Shown here piece after piece: positions 37,034-46,241 of a DNA stretch of 64,000 bases. This DNA comes from Rhodococcoides corynebacterioides (lineage in GTDB: Bacteria; Actinomycetota; Actinomycetes; Mycobacteriales; Mycobacteriaceae): positions 62,001 to 126,000 of the forward strand of contig NZ_JABUBU010000002.1 in the NCBI RefSeq assembly GCF_019834675.1, given 5' to 3'. The notes under the pieces are model-generated. The model saw nothing but the letters and a program-made list of their open reading frames with translations, was not told the origin of the DNA and did no database searches. A program made the translations under genes and the position numbers. How positions within the stretch are numbered: the first letter of the stretch is position 1; every line of letters starts with the position of its first letter.

Positions 37034-37061
37034 TTATGTCATAATATAAATTATCGGCACT
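37034..37061 (-). other. dif-like XerC/XerD site, right boundary of island
   Basis: 28 bases with arms TTATGTCATAA and TTATCGGCACT around centre TATAAA. 20 of 28 positions equal the left site in the same orientation, including CATAAT and ATTATCGG. The arm next to CGG (XerC-like) is the better conserved one, and the other arm diverges, as seen for elements integrated at dif. Confidence 0.6.
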
Positions 37062-37239
37062 GAACCTGGGACGAGTTGAGGCTGAATGCGGGAACACGTC
37101 TCAACCTGCCACGACCGTGTCCGACGCCTTCGACGCGTCGACTTTCGACGTGGTCGTGGGAAGCACAGCGGCGGCATTTTCGTCGGCGACCACAGTAGTC
37201 CTGAGGATTGCCGGACCATCGAGCACTACGATTTCGCGC

Positions 37240-37623
37240 ATGCTCGATCATGTGTCGATCCAGGCGGCCGACATCGATGCGGCCGTGGCGTTCTACGTCG
37301 ACGTCTTCCAGTCCCTCGGACTTCACGAAGTCTTGCGGTACGGCGGAGACGACGGTCCGTTCGTGGGTATCGCCGGGGTCGACGACTTTCCCCGATTCTG
37401 GGTGAACCCGCTCGTTGATCACGGCACTCGACCGATCCACCTCGCGTTCACCGCGCCCACTCGCCACGCTGTCGACGAGGTGTACCGACGCGCTGTCGCA
37501 CGGGGCGTGGAGATTCTGCATGCACCGCGGGTGTGGCCGCAGTACCACGCAGCGTATTACGGCGTGTTCCTGCGGGACCCGGACGGCAACAACGTCGAAG
37601 CCGTCTGTCACGCTGCGGAGTGA
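37240..37623 (+). CDS. VOC-family (glyoxalase/dioxygenase-fold) protein
   Basis: 127 residues with two beta-alpha-beta-beta-beta units: MLDHVSIQAADIDAAVAFYVDVFQSLGL and HLAFTAPTRHAVDEVYRRAV to FLRDPDGNNVEAVCH. Metal ligands are probably His4, His in PIHLAF and the final Glu in NVEAV. It is a typical small cytosolic lyase or resistance-type VOC protein; the substrate is unknown. First gene right of the island; a -10-like TACGAT 7 bases before the ATG suggests a leaderless start. Confidence 0.88.
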   Translation: MLDHVSIQAADIDAAVAFYVDVFQSLGLHEVLRYGGDDGPFVGIAGVDDFPRFWVNPLVDHGTRPIHLAFTAPTRHAVDEVYRRAVARGVEILHAPRVWPQYHAAYYGVFLRDPDGNNVEAVCHAAE

Positions 37624-37654
37624 GGGCCCGCCGCTGACGTCGGCCTGACAACCG

Positions 37655-37783
37655 TCAGAGGATCCATGCGCGCATCGGCAGTGACAAGCCGATGGCGAAC
37701 ACCACGAGGGCGACGAGGAGCAGTGCTCCCGATCCCGTGGGCGCGTGGTCGAAGCGGGTGGGCAGTTCCTGTCGCTGTGGCAT
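37655..37783 (-). CDS. 42-residue single-pass membrane protein
   Basis: MPQRQELPTRFDHAPTGSGA followed by one hydrophobic helix (LLLVALVVFAIGLSLPMRAW). ATG at 37783. Unknown; convergent with the VOC gene. The composition and length fit small actinobacterial membrane peptides. Confidence 0.5.
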   Translation of the reverse strand: MPQRQELPTRFDHAPTGSGALLLVALVVFAIGLSLPMRAWIL

Positions 37784-37941
37784 GTGTCGACCGTAGGAAT
37801 CAGAGGCGGGACTCGGAATGGCCCGTGTCGTTGTTTTTCTTCCCATCGGCGTCAGGATCTCGTCAAGGTCCCCCGTCGTGTGAATCACGGCGTGAGCACG
37901 GTCCGCAATCGGCCAGTGCTTCGCGGGCGACGTGGTGACAG

Positions 37942-37976
37942 ATACCCCCACCGGTACTTGCATACCCCCGGACGTA
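37942..37976 (+). promoter_or_regulatory. Putative CsoR/CstR-family operator sites
   Basis: ATACCCCCACCGGTAC (37942-37957) and a second ATACCCCC tract at 37962-37969 resemble the C-tract/G-tract dyads bound by CsoR-family repressors. They lie about 60 bases before the Cys-rich miniprotein that heads the MMPL operon. A clearer dyad precedes the regulator gene itself. Confidence 0.55.
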
Positions 37977-38023
37977 TATGTCACTCTGGCTCGTATCCCG
38001 CCCCGACATCCCAGGAGTTCGCC

Positions 38024-38191
38024 ATGTGCAGTCCCGTTCCGTGTTCCACGTGCGGCAAGACGACGTGGTCGGGATGCGGCCGTCACGTCGACAGCGTGAT
38101 GGCGTCCGCGCCGACGTCCCGTCGATGCACGTGCGACCGCTCCGCGACACCCCGCGCGTCCGGCGGTCTGCGCTCGCTGTTCCGCCGCTGA
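38024..38191 (+). CDS. Cys-rich small protein (putative metal-binding)
   Basis: 55 residues starting MCSPVPCSTCGKTTWSGCG, with seven to eight Cys in CxxxxCxxC, SGCGRH and CTCD motifs, a likely zinc- or copper-binding or persulfide-reactive miniprotein. AGGAG 7 bases before the ATG. 61 bases upstream of the MMPL gene and preceded by CsoR-type sites, so it is probably part of that regulon. Confidence 0.7.
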   Translation: MCSPVPCSTCGKTTWSGCGRHVDSVMASAPTSRRCTCDRSATPRASGGLRSLFRR

Positions 38192-38252
38192 CGCCGCGGT
38201 CAGCGGTCCCGTTGCGACCCTCTCGATTCCACTACCCGCACAGGAGTTACCC

Positions 38253-40406
38253 GTGTCCCAGTCCGACACCGTCGCCGAGTCCCGGCCCGGTCACAACCCG
38301 GAGACATCACCCGGTCGCCTCGGCAGATGGGGCGCCGTCATGGTCACCCGCCGTCGCTGCGTGTTCGGCGCCTGGCTGATCGTGCTGATCGCCCTCGGAT
38401 CCGCCGCGCCGTCGGTGTTCTCGTCACTCGCCGGCGCCGGTTGGCAGGCCAACGGGTCGGAATCGGTGCAGGTCCGCGAACTCGCCGAGGAACACTTCGG
38501 CGGCAATTCCTCGGCGGCGGTGCAGGTGGTCGTCCACAACGACGCCGGATCCCTGACGGACCCTGCCGCAACCGCGGCGCTGGCCGACGCCACCCGAATC
38601 CTGTCCTCGGACAACCGCTTCAGTGAGATCGTGCCCCCGCAGCCGGGGACGACGATCAGCCCCGACGGACGCACCGGCATCCTGATCGCCGGCGCCGCGG
38701 GCACCACCGACGAGATGGTCACCGCCGTCGACAGCGTCAAGGAACAGCTCACCGCGTTGTCCGGTGACGGTGTCGAGGTCTACCCCACGGGCGCGTCGGC
38801 GCTGTGGTCGGACTTCAACAAGGCCAACCACGACGCGATGATCCAGGCCGAATTGATCTCCTGGCCCGTCACGCTCGTCATCATGGTCCTCGCGTTCGGC
38901 TCGCTCGTCGCGGCCGGACTGCCGCTGCTGCTCACCATCGCCGGCCTTGTCGCGTCCGCCGGCGGGCTGGTACTGCTCAACGAGGTCACCCCGATCTCGG
39001 TGTGGGCCATGAACTTCGCCATGATGTTCGCCCTCGCCCTCGGCATCGACTACGCCCTGTTCGTCGTCGCCCGCTTCCGCGACGCCCTCCGCTCGAACGA
39101 TCCCCGCGCCGCCGTCGCCGAGACCATGGACACCGCCGGCAAGGCCGTTGTCCTGTCGGGAATCACCGTGCTGGTGAGCCTCTCCGCCGTGTTGATCGTC
39201 CCCGCCCCCGCCGTGCGAACCATGGCCGTCGGCATCATGCTCGCCGTCACCTTCGTCCTGCTCGCCACCCTCACTCTGCTGCCCGCCGCCCTGGGCGCGC
39301 TCGGACCGAAGGTGAACGCGGCCGCACTCCCCTACGCCACGCGCCAGCAGCACCGCTCCCCCGTCTTCGCCCGATGGGGTGCGCTCCTGCACCGGCATCC
39401 GTGGCCGTTCGCGCTCGCCTCGATCGGTGTCCTCGTCGCCCTGGCCCTCCCGGTTCTCGGCCTGAAGGTCGCCATGCCTTCGATCTCCGTCGTCCCCGAC
39501 GACGCGCCCGTCCGCCAGGGCTACGCCTTGGTGCAGGAGCAGTTCGGCGACGGTGCCCCCGGCGCCCTGCAGATCGTGGTGCCCGAATCCGATGCCGCCG
39601 ACACCGCCGCCGCGGCGTCGCAGGTGCCCGGCATCGCCATGGTCACCCCGCCGCAACCCGCCGCCGACGGCTCCGGTTACGCACTGCTGCAGGCAATCCC
39701 GACGGTCGACCCGTCGGATGCGTCGATGGGCACGATCCTCGCCGACCTCCGGAGCGAGCTCCCCGAGCCGGCCCTGCTCGGCGGAGCCCCGGCGGAGAAC
39801 CTGGACCTGCAGCAGGCCCTGAACGACTACCTGCCGCTGGTGATCGCGATCATCCTGGTCCTCGGATTCGTGCTGCTCCTCGTCGCACTGCAGGCTCCGC
39901 TGATCGCATTCCTCGGCGCCGCTGTCAGCCTGCTCTCCACCGCCGCCGCGTTCGGCGTCGCGAAGCTGATCTTCCAGGACGGCCACGGCGCCTCGCTGCT
40001 CGGTTTCACCCCGCAGGGATTCCTGAACGGGTGGGGCCCGGTGTTCTTCTTCGCGATGATCTTCGCCATCGCCATGGACTACACCGTCTTCCTCCTCGCC
40101 ACCGCCAAGGAACACCACGAACGCACCGGTGACGCCGCGACCGCGATGATCGACGGTCTCGCCCACTCCGGGCGCGTCATTTTTGCCGCCGCCGCGGTCA
40201 TGGTCGCCGTGTTCTTCACCTTCGCCCTCGCCGACCCGCTCCCGCCGAAGGAGATGGGCATCATCCTGGGCGTGGCCGTGCTCCTCGACGCCGTGCTCAT
40301 CCGACTGATCCTGCTGCCGGTCCTGCTGCGGGTGACCGGACGCGCCGCCTGGTGGTCACCGGCCTGGCTCCGCAAGGTCCTCCCGTCCATCGGCTTCTCT
40401 CACTGA
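38253..40406 (+). CDS. MMPL/RND-family membrane transporter
   Basis: 717 residues with the MMPL plan: helix 1 (CVFGAWLIVLIALGSAAPSVF), a large outer loop, a block of five helices including GIDYALFVVARFRDAL, then a second loop and a second block with AMDYTVFLLATAKEHHERTG. The paired (G/M)-D-Y motifs carry the proton-relay Asp residues of RND-type pumps. Family members export lipids, siderophores or toxic compounds. GTG at 38253 with AGGAG upstream. Its place between a Cys-rich miniprotein, DUF302 and a CsoR-type regulator suggests a stress-export role. Confidence 0.93.
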   Translation: MSQSDTVAESRPGHNPETSPGRLGRWGAVMVTRRRCVFGAWLIVLIALGSAAPSVFSSLAGAGWQANGSESVQVRELAEEHFGGNSSAAVQVVVHNDAGSLTDPAATAALADATRILSSDNRFSEIVPPQPGTTISPDGRTGILIAGAAGTTDEMVTAVDSVKEQLTALSGDGVEVYPTGASALWSDFNKANHDAMIQAELISWPVTLVIMVLAFGSLVAAGLPLLLTIAGLVASAGGLVLLNEVTPISVWAMNFAMMFALALGIDYALFVVARFRDALRSNDPRAAVAETMDTAGKAVVLSGITVLVSLSAVLIVPAPAVRTMAVGIMLAVTFVLLATLTLLPAALGALGPKVNAAALPYATRQQHRSPVFARWGALLHRHPWPFALASIGVLVALALPVLGLKVAMPSISVVPDDAPVRQGYALVQEQFGDGAPGALQIVVPESDAADTAAAASQVPGIAMVTPPQPAADGSGYALLQAIPTVDPSDASMGTILADLRSELPEPALLGGAPAENLDLQQALNDYLPLVIAIILVLGFVLLLVALQAPLIAFLGAAVSLLSTAAAFGVAKLIFQDGHGASLLGFTPQGFLNGWGPVFFFAMIFAIAMDYTVFLLATAKEHHERTGDAATAMIDGLAHSGRVIFAAAAVMVAVFFTFALADPLPPKEMGIILGVAVLLDAVLIRLILLPVLLRVTGRAAWWSPAWLRKVLPSIGFSH

Positions 40407-40438
40407 CGTCAGCACCACCCACACGGAAGGAACACACC

Positions 40439-41177
<739 letters not shown>

Positions 41178-41490
41178 CACCCGCCGACGTGGGTGAGCAC
41201 GGCGTGGTCGGCGTCGGGCAGAACCGCGGCGCGGACGTCGGCCGGTGGGTCGACCTGCTCGGGCGCGGGAACGAACAGCGTTGCCGCACCACGCGATTCG
41301 AGAAACAGGTCGCGGTCGTAGAGGCCGCCGGGGGCGATCGCGGAGGGTCCAGGGCCGACCGCCGCGAGCTGCGTGGTCAGGGCCGCCGCGAACCACGTGT
41401 CGATGTCCGCGAGGTCGATGGTGTCGGTCACGGCCCACACCGTCAGCGCGGGATCGTGCCGGACCGACACGGATGCGGCGGGGGTCACCG
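41178..41490 (-). pseudogene. GyrI-like domain fragment
   Basis: On the minus strand a frame reads VWAVTDTIDLADIDTWFAAAL, LYDRDLFLESRGAATLFVPAPE and [10 protein letters not shown], matching the effector-binding (GyrI-like) domain of MerR/AraC-type regulators. It has no DNA-binding part. It loses similarity where it runs into the regulator gene at 41177. No plausible start or stop fits the domain, so it is a remnant. Confidence 0.6.
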
Positions 41491-41509
41491 TGCTGCGATC
41501 GAGACCTGG

Positions 41510-41695
41510 ATGGCCGAGGCCGTCAGTGGCAGCCCGTTCACCTACACCGCCGAGTTCACCGGCGCGACCGCGACCGACACCGGCGTGGAGGTCCGTCAGC
41601 ACCTGGAGGGTGACTTCCCCGGCGGAGTCGTCGACCTGCACTACCGGTTCCGGATGGACGGCGCGCTGATCGGGCGAGTGGTGATCGAGCCGTGA
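41510..41695 (+). pseudogene. NTF2-like / SnoaL-type C-terminal fragment
   Basis: A 61-residue frame, MAEAVSGSPFTYTAEFTGAT to VVDLHYRFRMDGALIGRVVIEP, equals the last half of an NTF2-like protein (family length about 120). The N-terminal helices are missing, and the DNA upstream is the GyrI-like remnant in opposite orientation. Confidence 0.55.
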
Positions 41696-41701
41696 CCCGG
41701 G

Positions 41702-42532
41702 TCAGCCGGGGAGCAGTCGCTCACGGAAGAAGGCCAGGACCTGGTCGAGCGCCTCTCGGGTCGGCTCACCGGGGCGGTCGATCAGGCCCTCGGTCAGTAC
41801 CGAGTGCGGCGGACCGGGAGCGTCGGGGTTCGCCGCCGCGTCGGGTAGCTCGAGGGCCGTGAACGCGTCCCCGAGTCTCTCCTTCAGCCACGCGAAGCGT
41901 CCCGACGGGCTCATCCGATCGCCCTGGAAGCGCAGACCGAGGACGCGGAGGTCGCCGCGGGCGCAGCGGCTCTCGACGGTCCGCAGGTCGTCCGTGTCCA
42001 CGTCGATGGACCGGATCCGGCTCGGCGTGACCGCGAACGGCAGCGACGGCTGGGACAGCACGGGCGCGATCAGACGATCGTCGGCGGCCATGGCCAACGC
42101 GAACCCACCGGTGAAGCACATGCCGATCGCGCCGACACCCGGTCCGCCGCAGCGCTCGTGCTCCTTGGCGGCCAGTGCGCGCAGCCAGGTCACGATCGGC
42201 GACGACCTACCCGTCGCGAGCACGGTGAACTCACTGCTGATGCAGGCGGGGACCATTGCCCGCACGGCGGAGGCAGCGAAGCCGGCTGCCGGCACGCGAC
42301 TCGCTCGGGGATCGTGACCGTCCCGCCCGAACAGGTGCGGCACCACCGCGGTACAGCCGAGGGCGGCCACCGCGCGGGCGAAATCCGCCACCCGCGGGGT
42401 GATGCCGGGCATCTCGGACATCACGACGACGGCGGGGCCGGTCCCGAGCCGGTACACCGGCGCCGATCGGCCGTGCGCCGTGAACTCGATTCGGTCGAAA
42501 TCGGTCAGTGCATCGTTCCCCGGTGGCCGCAT
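41702..42532 (-). CDS. Dienelactone hydrolase family protein
   Basis: 276 residues, an alpha/beta hydrolase with the DLH nucleophile elbow GMCFTGGFAL (Cys nucleophile), an early strand PAVVVMSEMPGITPRVADFARAVA, and a His near the C-terminus in PPHSVLTEGL. DLH enzymes hydrolyse dienelactones or related esters in aromatic catabolism, but many homologues have other substrates. The ATG at 42532 is chosen; the upstream frame overlaps the divergent antiporter gene. Confidence 0.88.
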   Translation of the reverse strand: MRPPGNDALTDFDRIEFTAHGRSAPVYRLGTGPAVVVMSEMPGITPRVADFARAVAALGCTAVVPHLFGRDGHDPRASRVPAAGFAASAVRAMVPACISSEFTVLATGRSSPIVTWLRALAAKEHERCGGPGVGAIGMCFTGGFALAMAADDRLIAPVLSQPSLPFAVTPSRIRSIDVDTDDLRTVESRCARGDLRVLGLRFQGDRMSPSGRFAWLKERLGDAFTALELPDAAANPDAPGPPHSVLTEGLIDRPGEPTREALDQVLAFFRERLLPG

Positions 42533-42627
42533 GGCGTCATCATGCCCCTCGTGGGCGATCGGCGAACCTCGCACCGCGAGACCACTCATGCCATCGTGAT
42601 CTGCACCGAGACTCGGGAGGTGACGCG

Positions 42628-43854
42628 GTGGGGCCGTTCGTGGTGGTCGGACTGTGTGTCGGACTGGCCTGTCTTCTCGTCTCACGCAGTCTCGCCGCGC
42701 GTCGGATCTCCGCGCCGCTGATCGTGGTCGTCGCCGGCATGATCGTCGCCCCGCTGACGGGCGTGGACCTGACCGAACTGATCGACGCTCCGGCCACGGA
42801 GAAGGTGGTCGAGCTGGTCCTGGCGCTGTTGCTGTTCGTCGACGCCACCGAGGTCCGCGGCGGACTCTTCGGCGGCGAGCGGTCCGCTTCGGTGCGGCTC
42901 CTCGCCCTGGCCCTGCCCGGTTCGATGGCGCTCGCCCTCGGTCTGGGCGCCGTGCTGTTCACGGATCTGCCGCTGGCGGTGCTGGCGGTGATCGCCTGCG
43001 TGGTGGTCCCCACCGACCTCTCCCCCGCCTCGACTCTGCTGCGCGACCACCGAATTCCGCTCCGCGTCCGGCGGTTGCTCAACGTCGAGAGCGGATACAA
43101 CGACGGCATCGTCGCGCCGATCTTCGTGATCGCGCTGGCGCTGATCGACGACGACGGCCCGCACGAGAGCACCGCCGAGGCCGTGCTGCACGGGATCCAG
43201 GCCTCGGTGGTGGCGGGCGGGGTCGGCGCCGTCGTCGGCTACGGCGGGGCGCGCGCCATCCGATTCGTCGTCGATCGCGGCCTCGCCGACCCGCGCGGCG
43301 TTCGTCTCGCCGTCGTGCTGCTGGTGTTCCTGTCCTACACCGGCGCCACGGTGTTGTCCGGCAACGGGTTCGTGGCCGCGTTCGTCGCCGGCATCGTGTT
43401 CCACGCGTCTCGCACGGCCGGACGAACCGTGGACACCACGGAACTGGCGATGGTCGAGGACCTGGCGGTGCTCAGCAGTACCGCCATGTGGTTCGTCTTC
43501 GGTGCCACGGTGTCGTATCTGATCGGGGTCGGGCTGCCCGGCTGGGAGATCGTGGTGTTCGTCGCGGCGGCGCTCACGGTGGTGCGCATCCTGCCGACCC
43601 GGCTGGCCCTGCTCGGCAGCGACTTCGCCCGGCGAGATCGGAGCGCCGTGGCGATGCTCGGCCCCCGCGGCTCGGCGTCCATCGTCTTCGGACTGCTCGC
43701 CTGGAACGAGATGGCCGACCTGGACGACGCCTTCTTCGTTCTGTACGTCATGGCTCTGACGGTGTTGGCCAGCATACTGTTTCACGGTGTTGCCGTCGGT
43801 CGCGTCGGCGCCGGATACGTGCGGGCCGGAGTGTCCGCGGAAGGCGGGTCATGA
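42628..43854 (+). CDS. Na+/H+ antiporter, CPA1-type
   Basis: 408 residues with about twelve transmembrane helices. Motifs include LLLFVDATEVRGGLF, VVVPTDLSPASTLLRDHRIP (the PTD ion-binding motif), NVESGYNDGIVAPIFVIAL and GPRGSASIVFGLLAW, diagnostic of cation/proton exchangers. It exports Na+ or K+ against protons for pH and salt homeostasis. GTG at 42628 with GGGAGG 7 bases upstream. Its stop overlaps the GNAT gene by four bases (ATGA), so it heads a four-gene operon. Confidence 0.92.
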   Translation: MGPFVVVGLCVGLACLLVSRSLAARRISAPLIVVVAGMIVAPLTGVDLTELIDAPATEKVVELVLALLLFVDATEVRGGLFGGERSASVRLLALALPGSMALALGLGAVLFTDLPLAVLAVIACVVVPTDLSPASTLLRDHRIPLRVRRLLNVESGYNDGIVAPIFVIALALIDDDGPHESTAEAVLHGIQASVVAGGVGAVVGYGGARAIRFVVDRGLADPRGVRLAVVLLVFLSYTGATVLSGNGFVAAFVAGIVFHASRTAGRTVDTTELAMVEDLAVLSSTAMWFVFGATVSYLIGVGLPGWEIVVFVAAALTVVRILPTRLALLGSDFARRDRSAVAMLGPRGSASIVFGLLAWNEMADLDDAFFVLYVMALTVLASILFHGVAVGRVGAGYVRAGVSAEGGS

Positions 43855-44435
43855 CGAGCGAGGTACGAATTCTGCCCGCGACTGCCGCGCGGTTCGACGA
43901 CGTCGCGGTCATGGTCGGGCCGAAGAACCCGGGCGCGAACGTCTGCTGGTGTCTCAGTCACCGGTTGCCGGCGAAGGTCCACCGCGAGCTGCAGGGCACC
44001 GAGCGGCGGGACGCGATGCTCGAGCTGTGCCGCCGGGACGTCGCGCCGGGTGTCCTCGCCTACGTCGGCGACGAGGTGGTCGGGTGGGCCGCGGTCGCGC
44101 CGCGTGCCGAGCTCCCGGTGGCCCGCTCGCGCAAGATTCTTCCGGTGGACGACCTTCCGGTGTGGTCGATCATCTGCGTCAGGGTGCGCCCCGGACACCG
44201 TGGGCAGGGTGTGTCGCACGCGCTGGTCGGCGGCGCCGCCGAGTACGCGCGGACGAACGGCGCCCCGGCCGTCGAGGCCTATCCCGTCGACAATCGGGGC
44301 GAGAAGGTCGACCTCACGATGGCGTTCGTCGGCGTGCGGTCGGTGTTCGAGGCCGCCGGATTCGAGATGGTCGCCACCACCGACGCCGTGGCCGGCGGGT
44401 TCCCGCGCGTCGTCGTGCGTCGGACGTTCGCGTGA
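43851..44435 (+). CDS. GNAT-family N-acetyltransferase
   Basis: 194 residues with the acetyl-CoA motif VRPGHRGQGVSHALVGGAAEYA, an N-terminal segment with NVCWCLSHRL, and the closing FEAAGFEMV strand. It probably acetylates a small amine or protein; the substrate is unknown. Start and stop overlap both neighbours (ATGA with the antiporter, GTGA with the MFS gene). Confidence 0.9.
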   Translation: MTSEVRILPATAARFDDVAVMVGPKNPGANVCWCLSHRLPAKVHRELQGTERRDAMLELCRRDVAPGVLAYVGDEVVGWAAVAPRAELPVARSRKILPVDDLPVWSIICVRVRPGHRGQGVSHALVGGAAEYARTNGAPAVEAYPVDNRGEKVDLTMAFVGVRSVFEAAGFEMVATTDAVAGGFPRVVVRRTFA

Positions 44436-45613
44436 CGACGGCGGGGCGCGCGCCGCAGACGCTGGGTCTCGCGGTGGTGCTGCTGACGGTCATGGTGGGC
44501 ACCACCATGCCCACCGCGCTGTACACCCACTACGAACGCGAGTTCGGATTCTCGGTCCTCACCGTCACCGTCGTCTACGCCGTCTACGCGGTGGGCGTGA
44601 TCGCTGCGCTCGTCGCCTTCGGCACCTGGTCCGACGTGCTCGGACGCCGCCCGGTGCTGGGCCTCGGTCTGGCGTTCGCCGCGGTGAGCGATGCGGTGTT
44701 CCTCCTCGCCGACGACACGGCCGTGCTGTTGATCGCTCGCGTGATCTCCGGCCTGTCGGCGGGGGTGTTCGTCGGCACCGCGTCGGTGGCGACCATCGAG
44801 ATGGCGCAGGGACGGTGGTCCGCGCGCGCACCGCTGCTGGCCAGTCTGGCGACCATCGGCGGTCTGGGCACCGGGCCCGTGCTCGCGGCGGTGCTGGTGA
44901 CGCTGGCGCCGCATCCGCTGCGGACGACGTACGCGGTGCACCTGATCCTCGTCGTCGTCGCGGCCCTGATCGTCGCGGTGGTGCCGGAGACCCGGCCGCG
45001 ACGCCCCGGCCCACTCCGCCCCCTCTCCCCCGCGGTCCCCGAGACCGTGCGTGACTTCTTCGTGCGCGCCGCGATCCTCGGCTTCGCGGGATTCGCGGTG
45101 ATGGGACTGTTCACGGCCCTCGCTCCGACGATCGCCGCGCAGGTGGCCGGCGTCGAGTCCGTGCTCGGCCAGTCCGGACTCGTGGTGACGGTCATGGGCG
45201 GGTCGCTGGTCGGCCAACTCCTCGGCCGTCGACTGTCCGAGCGGGGCGCCGACGCGGGTGCCGTGGGGGCGATGCTCGCGGGCATGGTCCTGCTGGTCGC
45301 AGCCCTGCTGACCGGATGGTGGCCGGTGCTCGCCGCGGCCGGTCTGACCGGCGGCGCGGGCCAGGGCATCGCCTTCGCACGCGGACTGGCGGGCATCGCC
45401 ACGGGAGCACCGCCGGACCTCAAGGCATCGACGACCTCGGCGTACTTCGTCGTCACCTACGTCGCCATCAGCGTCCCCGTCGTCGCCGAGGGCATGCTGA
45501 CGCGCGCGGTGGGCGTGACGACGGCAGGCATCGTCTTCGCCGCGGTGGTGGCCGCGCTCGTCGCCGTCGCGGGTGCGCTCGCCCTCCGCGCGCACCGTCG
45601 GGTGGCCGCGTGA
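44432..45613 (+). CDS. MFS transporter
   Basis: 393 residues with twelve predicted helices and the MFS motif A region GTWSDVLGRRPVLGLGL between helices 2 and 3, plus RVISGLSAGVFVGTASVATIEM. It is probably a drug or metabolite exporter. GTG at 44432 overlaps the acetyltransferase stop. Its stop overlaps the TetR start, so antiporter, acetyltransferase, exporter and TetR are co-translated. Confidence 0.92.
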   Translation: MTTAGRAPQTLGLAVVLLTVMVGTTMPTALYTHYEREFGFSVLTVTVVYAVYAVGVIAALVAFGTWSDVLGRRPVLGLGLAFAAVSDAVFLLADDTAVLLIARVISGLSAGVFVGTASVATIEMAQGRWSARAPLLASLATIGGLGTGPVLAAVLVTLAPHPLRTTYAVHLILVVVAALIVAVVPETRPRRPGPLRPLSPAVPETVRDFFVRAAILGFAGFAVMGLFTALAPTIAAQVAGVESVLGQSGLVVTVMGGSLVGQLLGRRLSERGADAGAVGAMLAGMVLLVAALLTGWWPVLAAAGLTGGAGQGIAFARGLAGIATGAPPDLKASTTSAYFVVTYVAISVPVVAEGMLTRAVGVTTAGIVFAAVVAALVAVAGALALRAHRRVAA

Positions 45614-46179
45614 GCGCCCGTGACCGGGTGGTGCGGGCGACGTGGGAGGTCATCGAGCGCGGAGGGTTCGAGGCCGTGACCATCGCCGCCGTGGCGCAGG
45701 TGGCCGGGGTCTCTCGCCAGACCGTCTACGCGCACTTCGGGTCACGCGAGGAGATGGTGTCGCAGTCTCTCGAGGAACTGGCGCTCGAGGTGTTCGGGCG
45801 GTTGCGGGCGGGCGGGGCCTCGGCCGTCTCGCCGCGGGACTTCGTGATCGATCTGCTGGTCACGGGCCGCCGAGCGGTGCGCGATCATCCGGTGCTCGCG
45901 ACCCTGCTCCGGCTCGATTCGGCGAATCCCATTCTGGGCGACGCTGTCGTGGACGAGGCCTTCCCCGTGCTCCTCCCGCTGCTCGCCCCGCTCCGCGAGA
46001 TCGACCCGGCGATCGACGACGAGGCCCTCGCCGACATCGCACTGCTGGTGGTACGACTGGGGCTGTCGGTGGTGATCTTCGACGACGCTCGGACGCGGGA
46101 CGACGACGCCTTGCGCACGTTCCTGCGTCGCACCCTTCCCCGGTCGATGCGGGCAGATCCGGACCCCCGTGACGCTTGA
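45610..46179 (+). CDS. TetR-family transcriptional regulator
   Basis: 189 residues; N-terminal HTH VTIAAVAQVAGVSRQTVYAHFGSREEMVSQSLEEL and a helical ligand domain. GTG at 45610 overlaps the MFS stop. A 22-base palindrome begins at its own stop codon and covers the promoter of the next gene, so it probably represses the cholesterol-oxidase-like gene as well. Confidence 0.92.
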   Translation: MSARDRVVRATWEVIERGGFEAVTIAAVAQVAGVSRQTVYAHFGSREEMVSQSLEELALEVFGRLRAGGASAVSPRDFVIDLLVTGRRAVRDHPVLATLLRLDSANPILGDAVVDEAFPVLLPLLAPLREIDPAIDDEALADIALLVVRLGLSVVIFDDARTRDDDALRTFLRRTLPRSMRADPDPRDA

Positions 46180-46204
46180 CACTTCCGGCTGAAAGTGTCT
46201 AACT
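46176..46204 (+). promoter_or_regulatory. Promoter with overlapping TetR-type palindrome
   Basis: A consensus -35 TTGACA (46176-46181) is followed, 17 bases on, by CTAACT (46199-46204). The palindrome GACACTT-N8-AAGTGTC (46178-46199) spans the spacer, so a dimeric repressor would block RNA polymerase. Confidence 0.65.
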
Positions 46205-46241
46205 GGTCACCGCCGGTGACACCAGGGGGGGAATTCCGACG

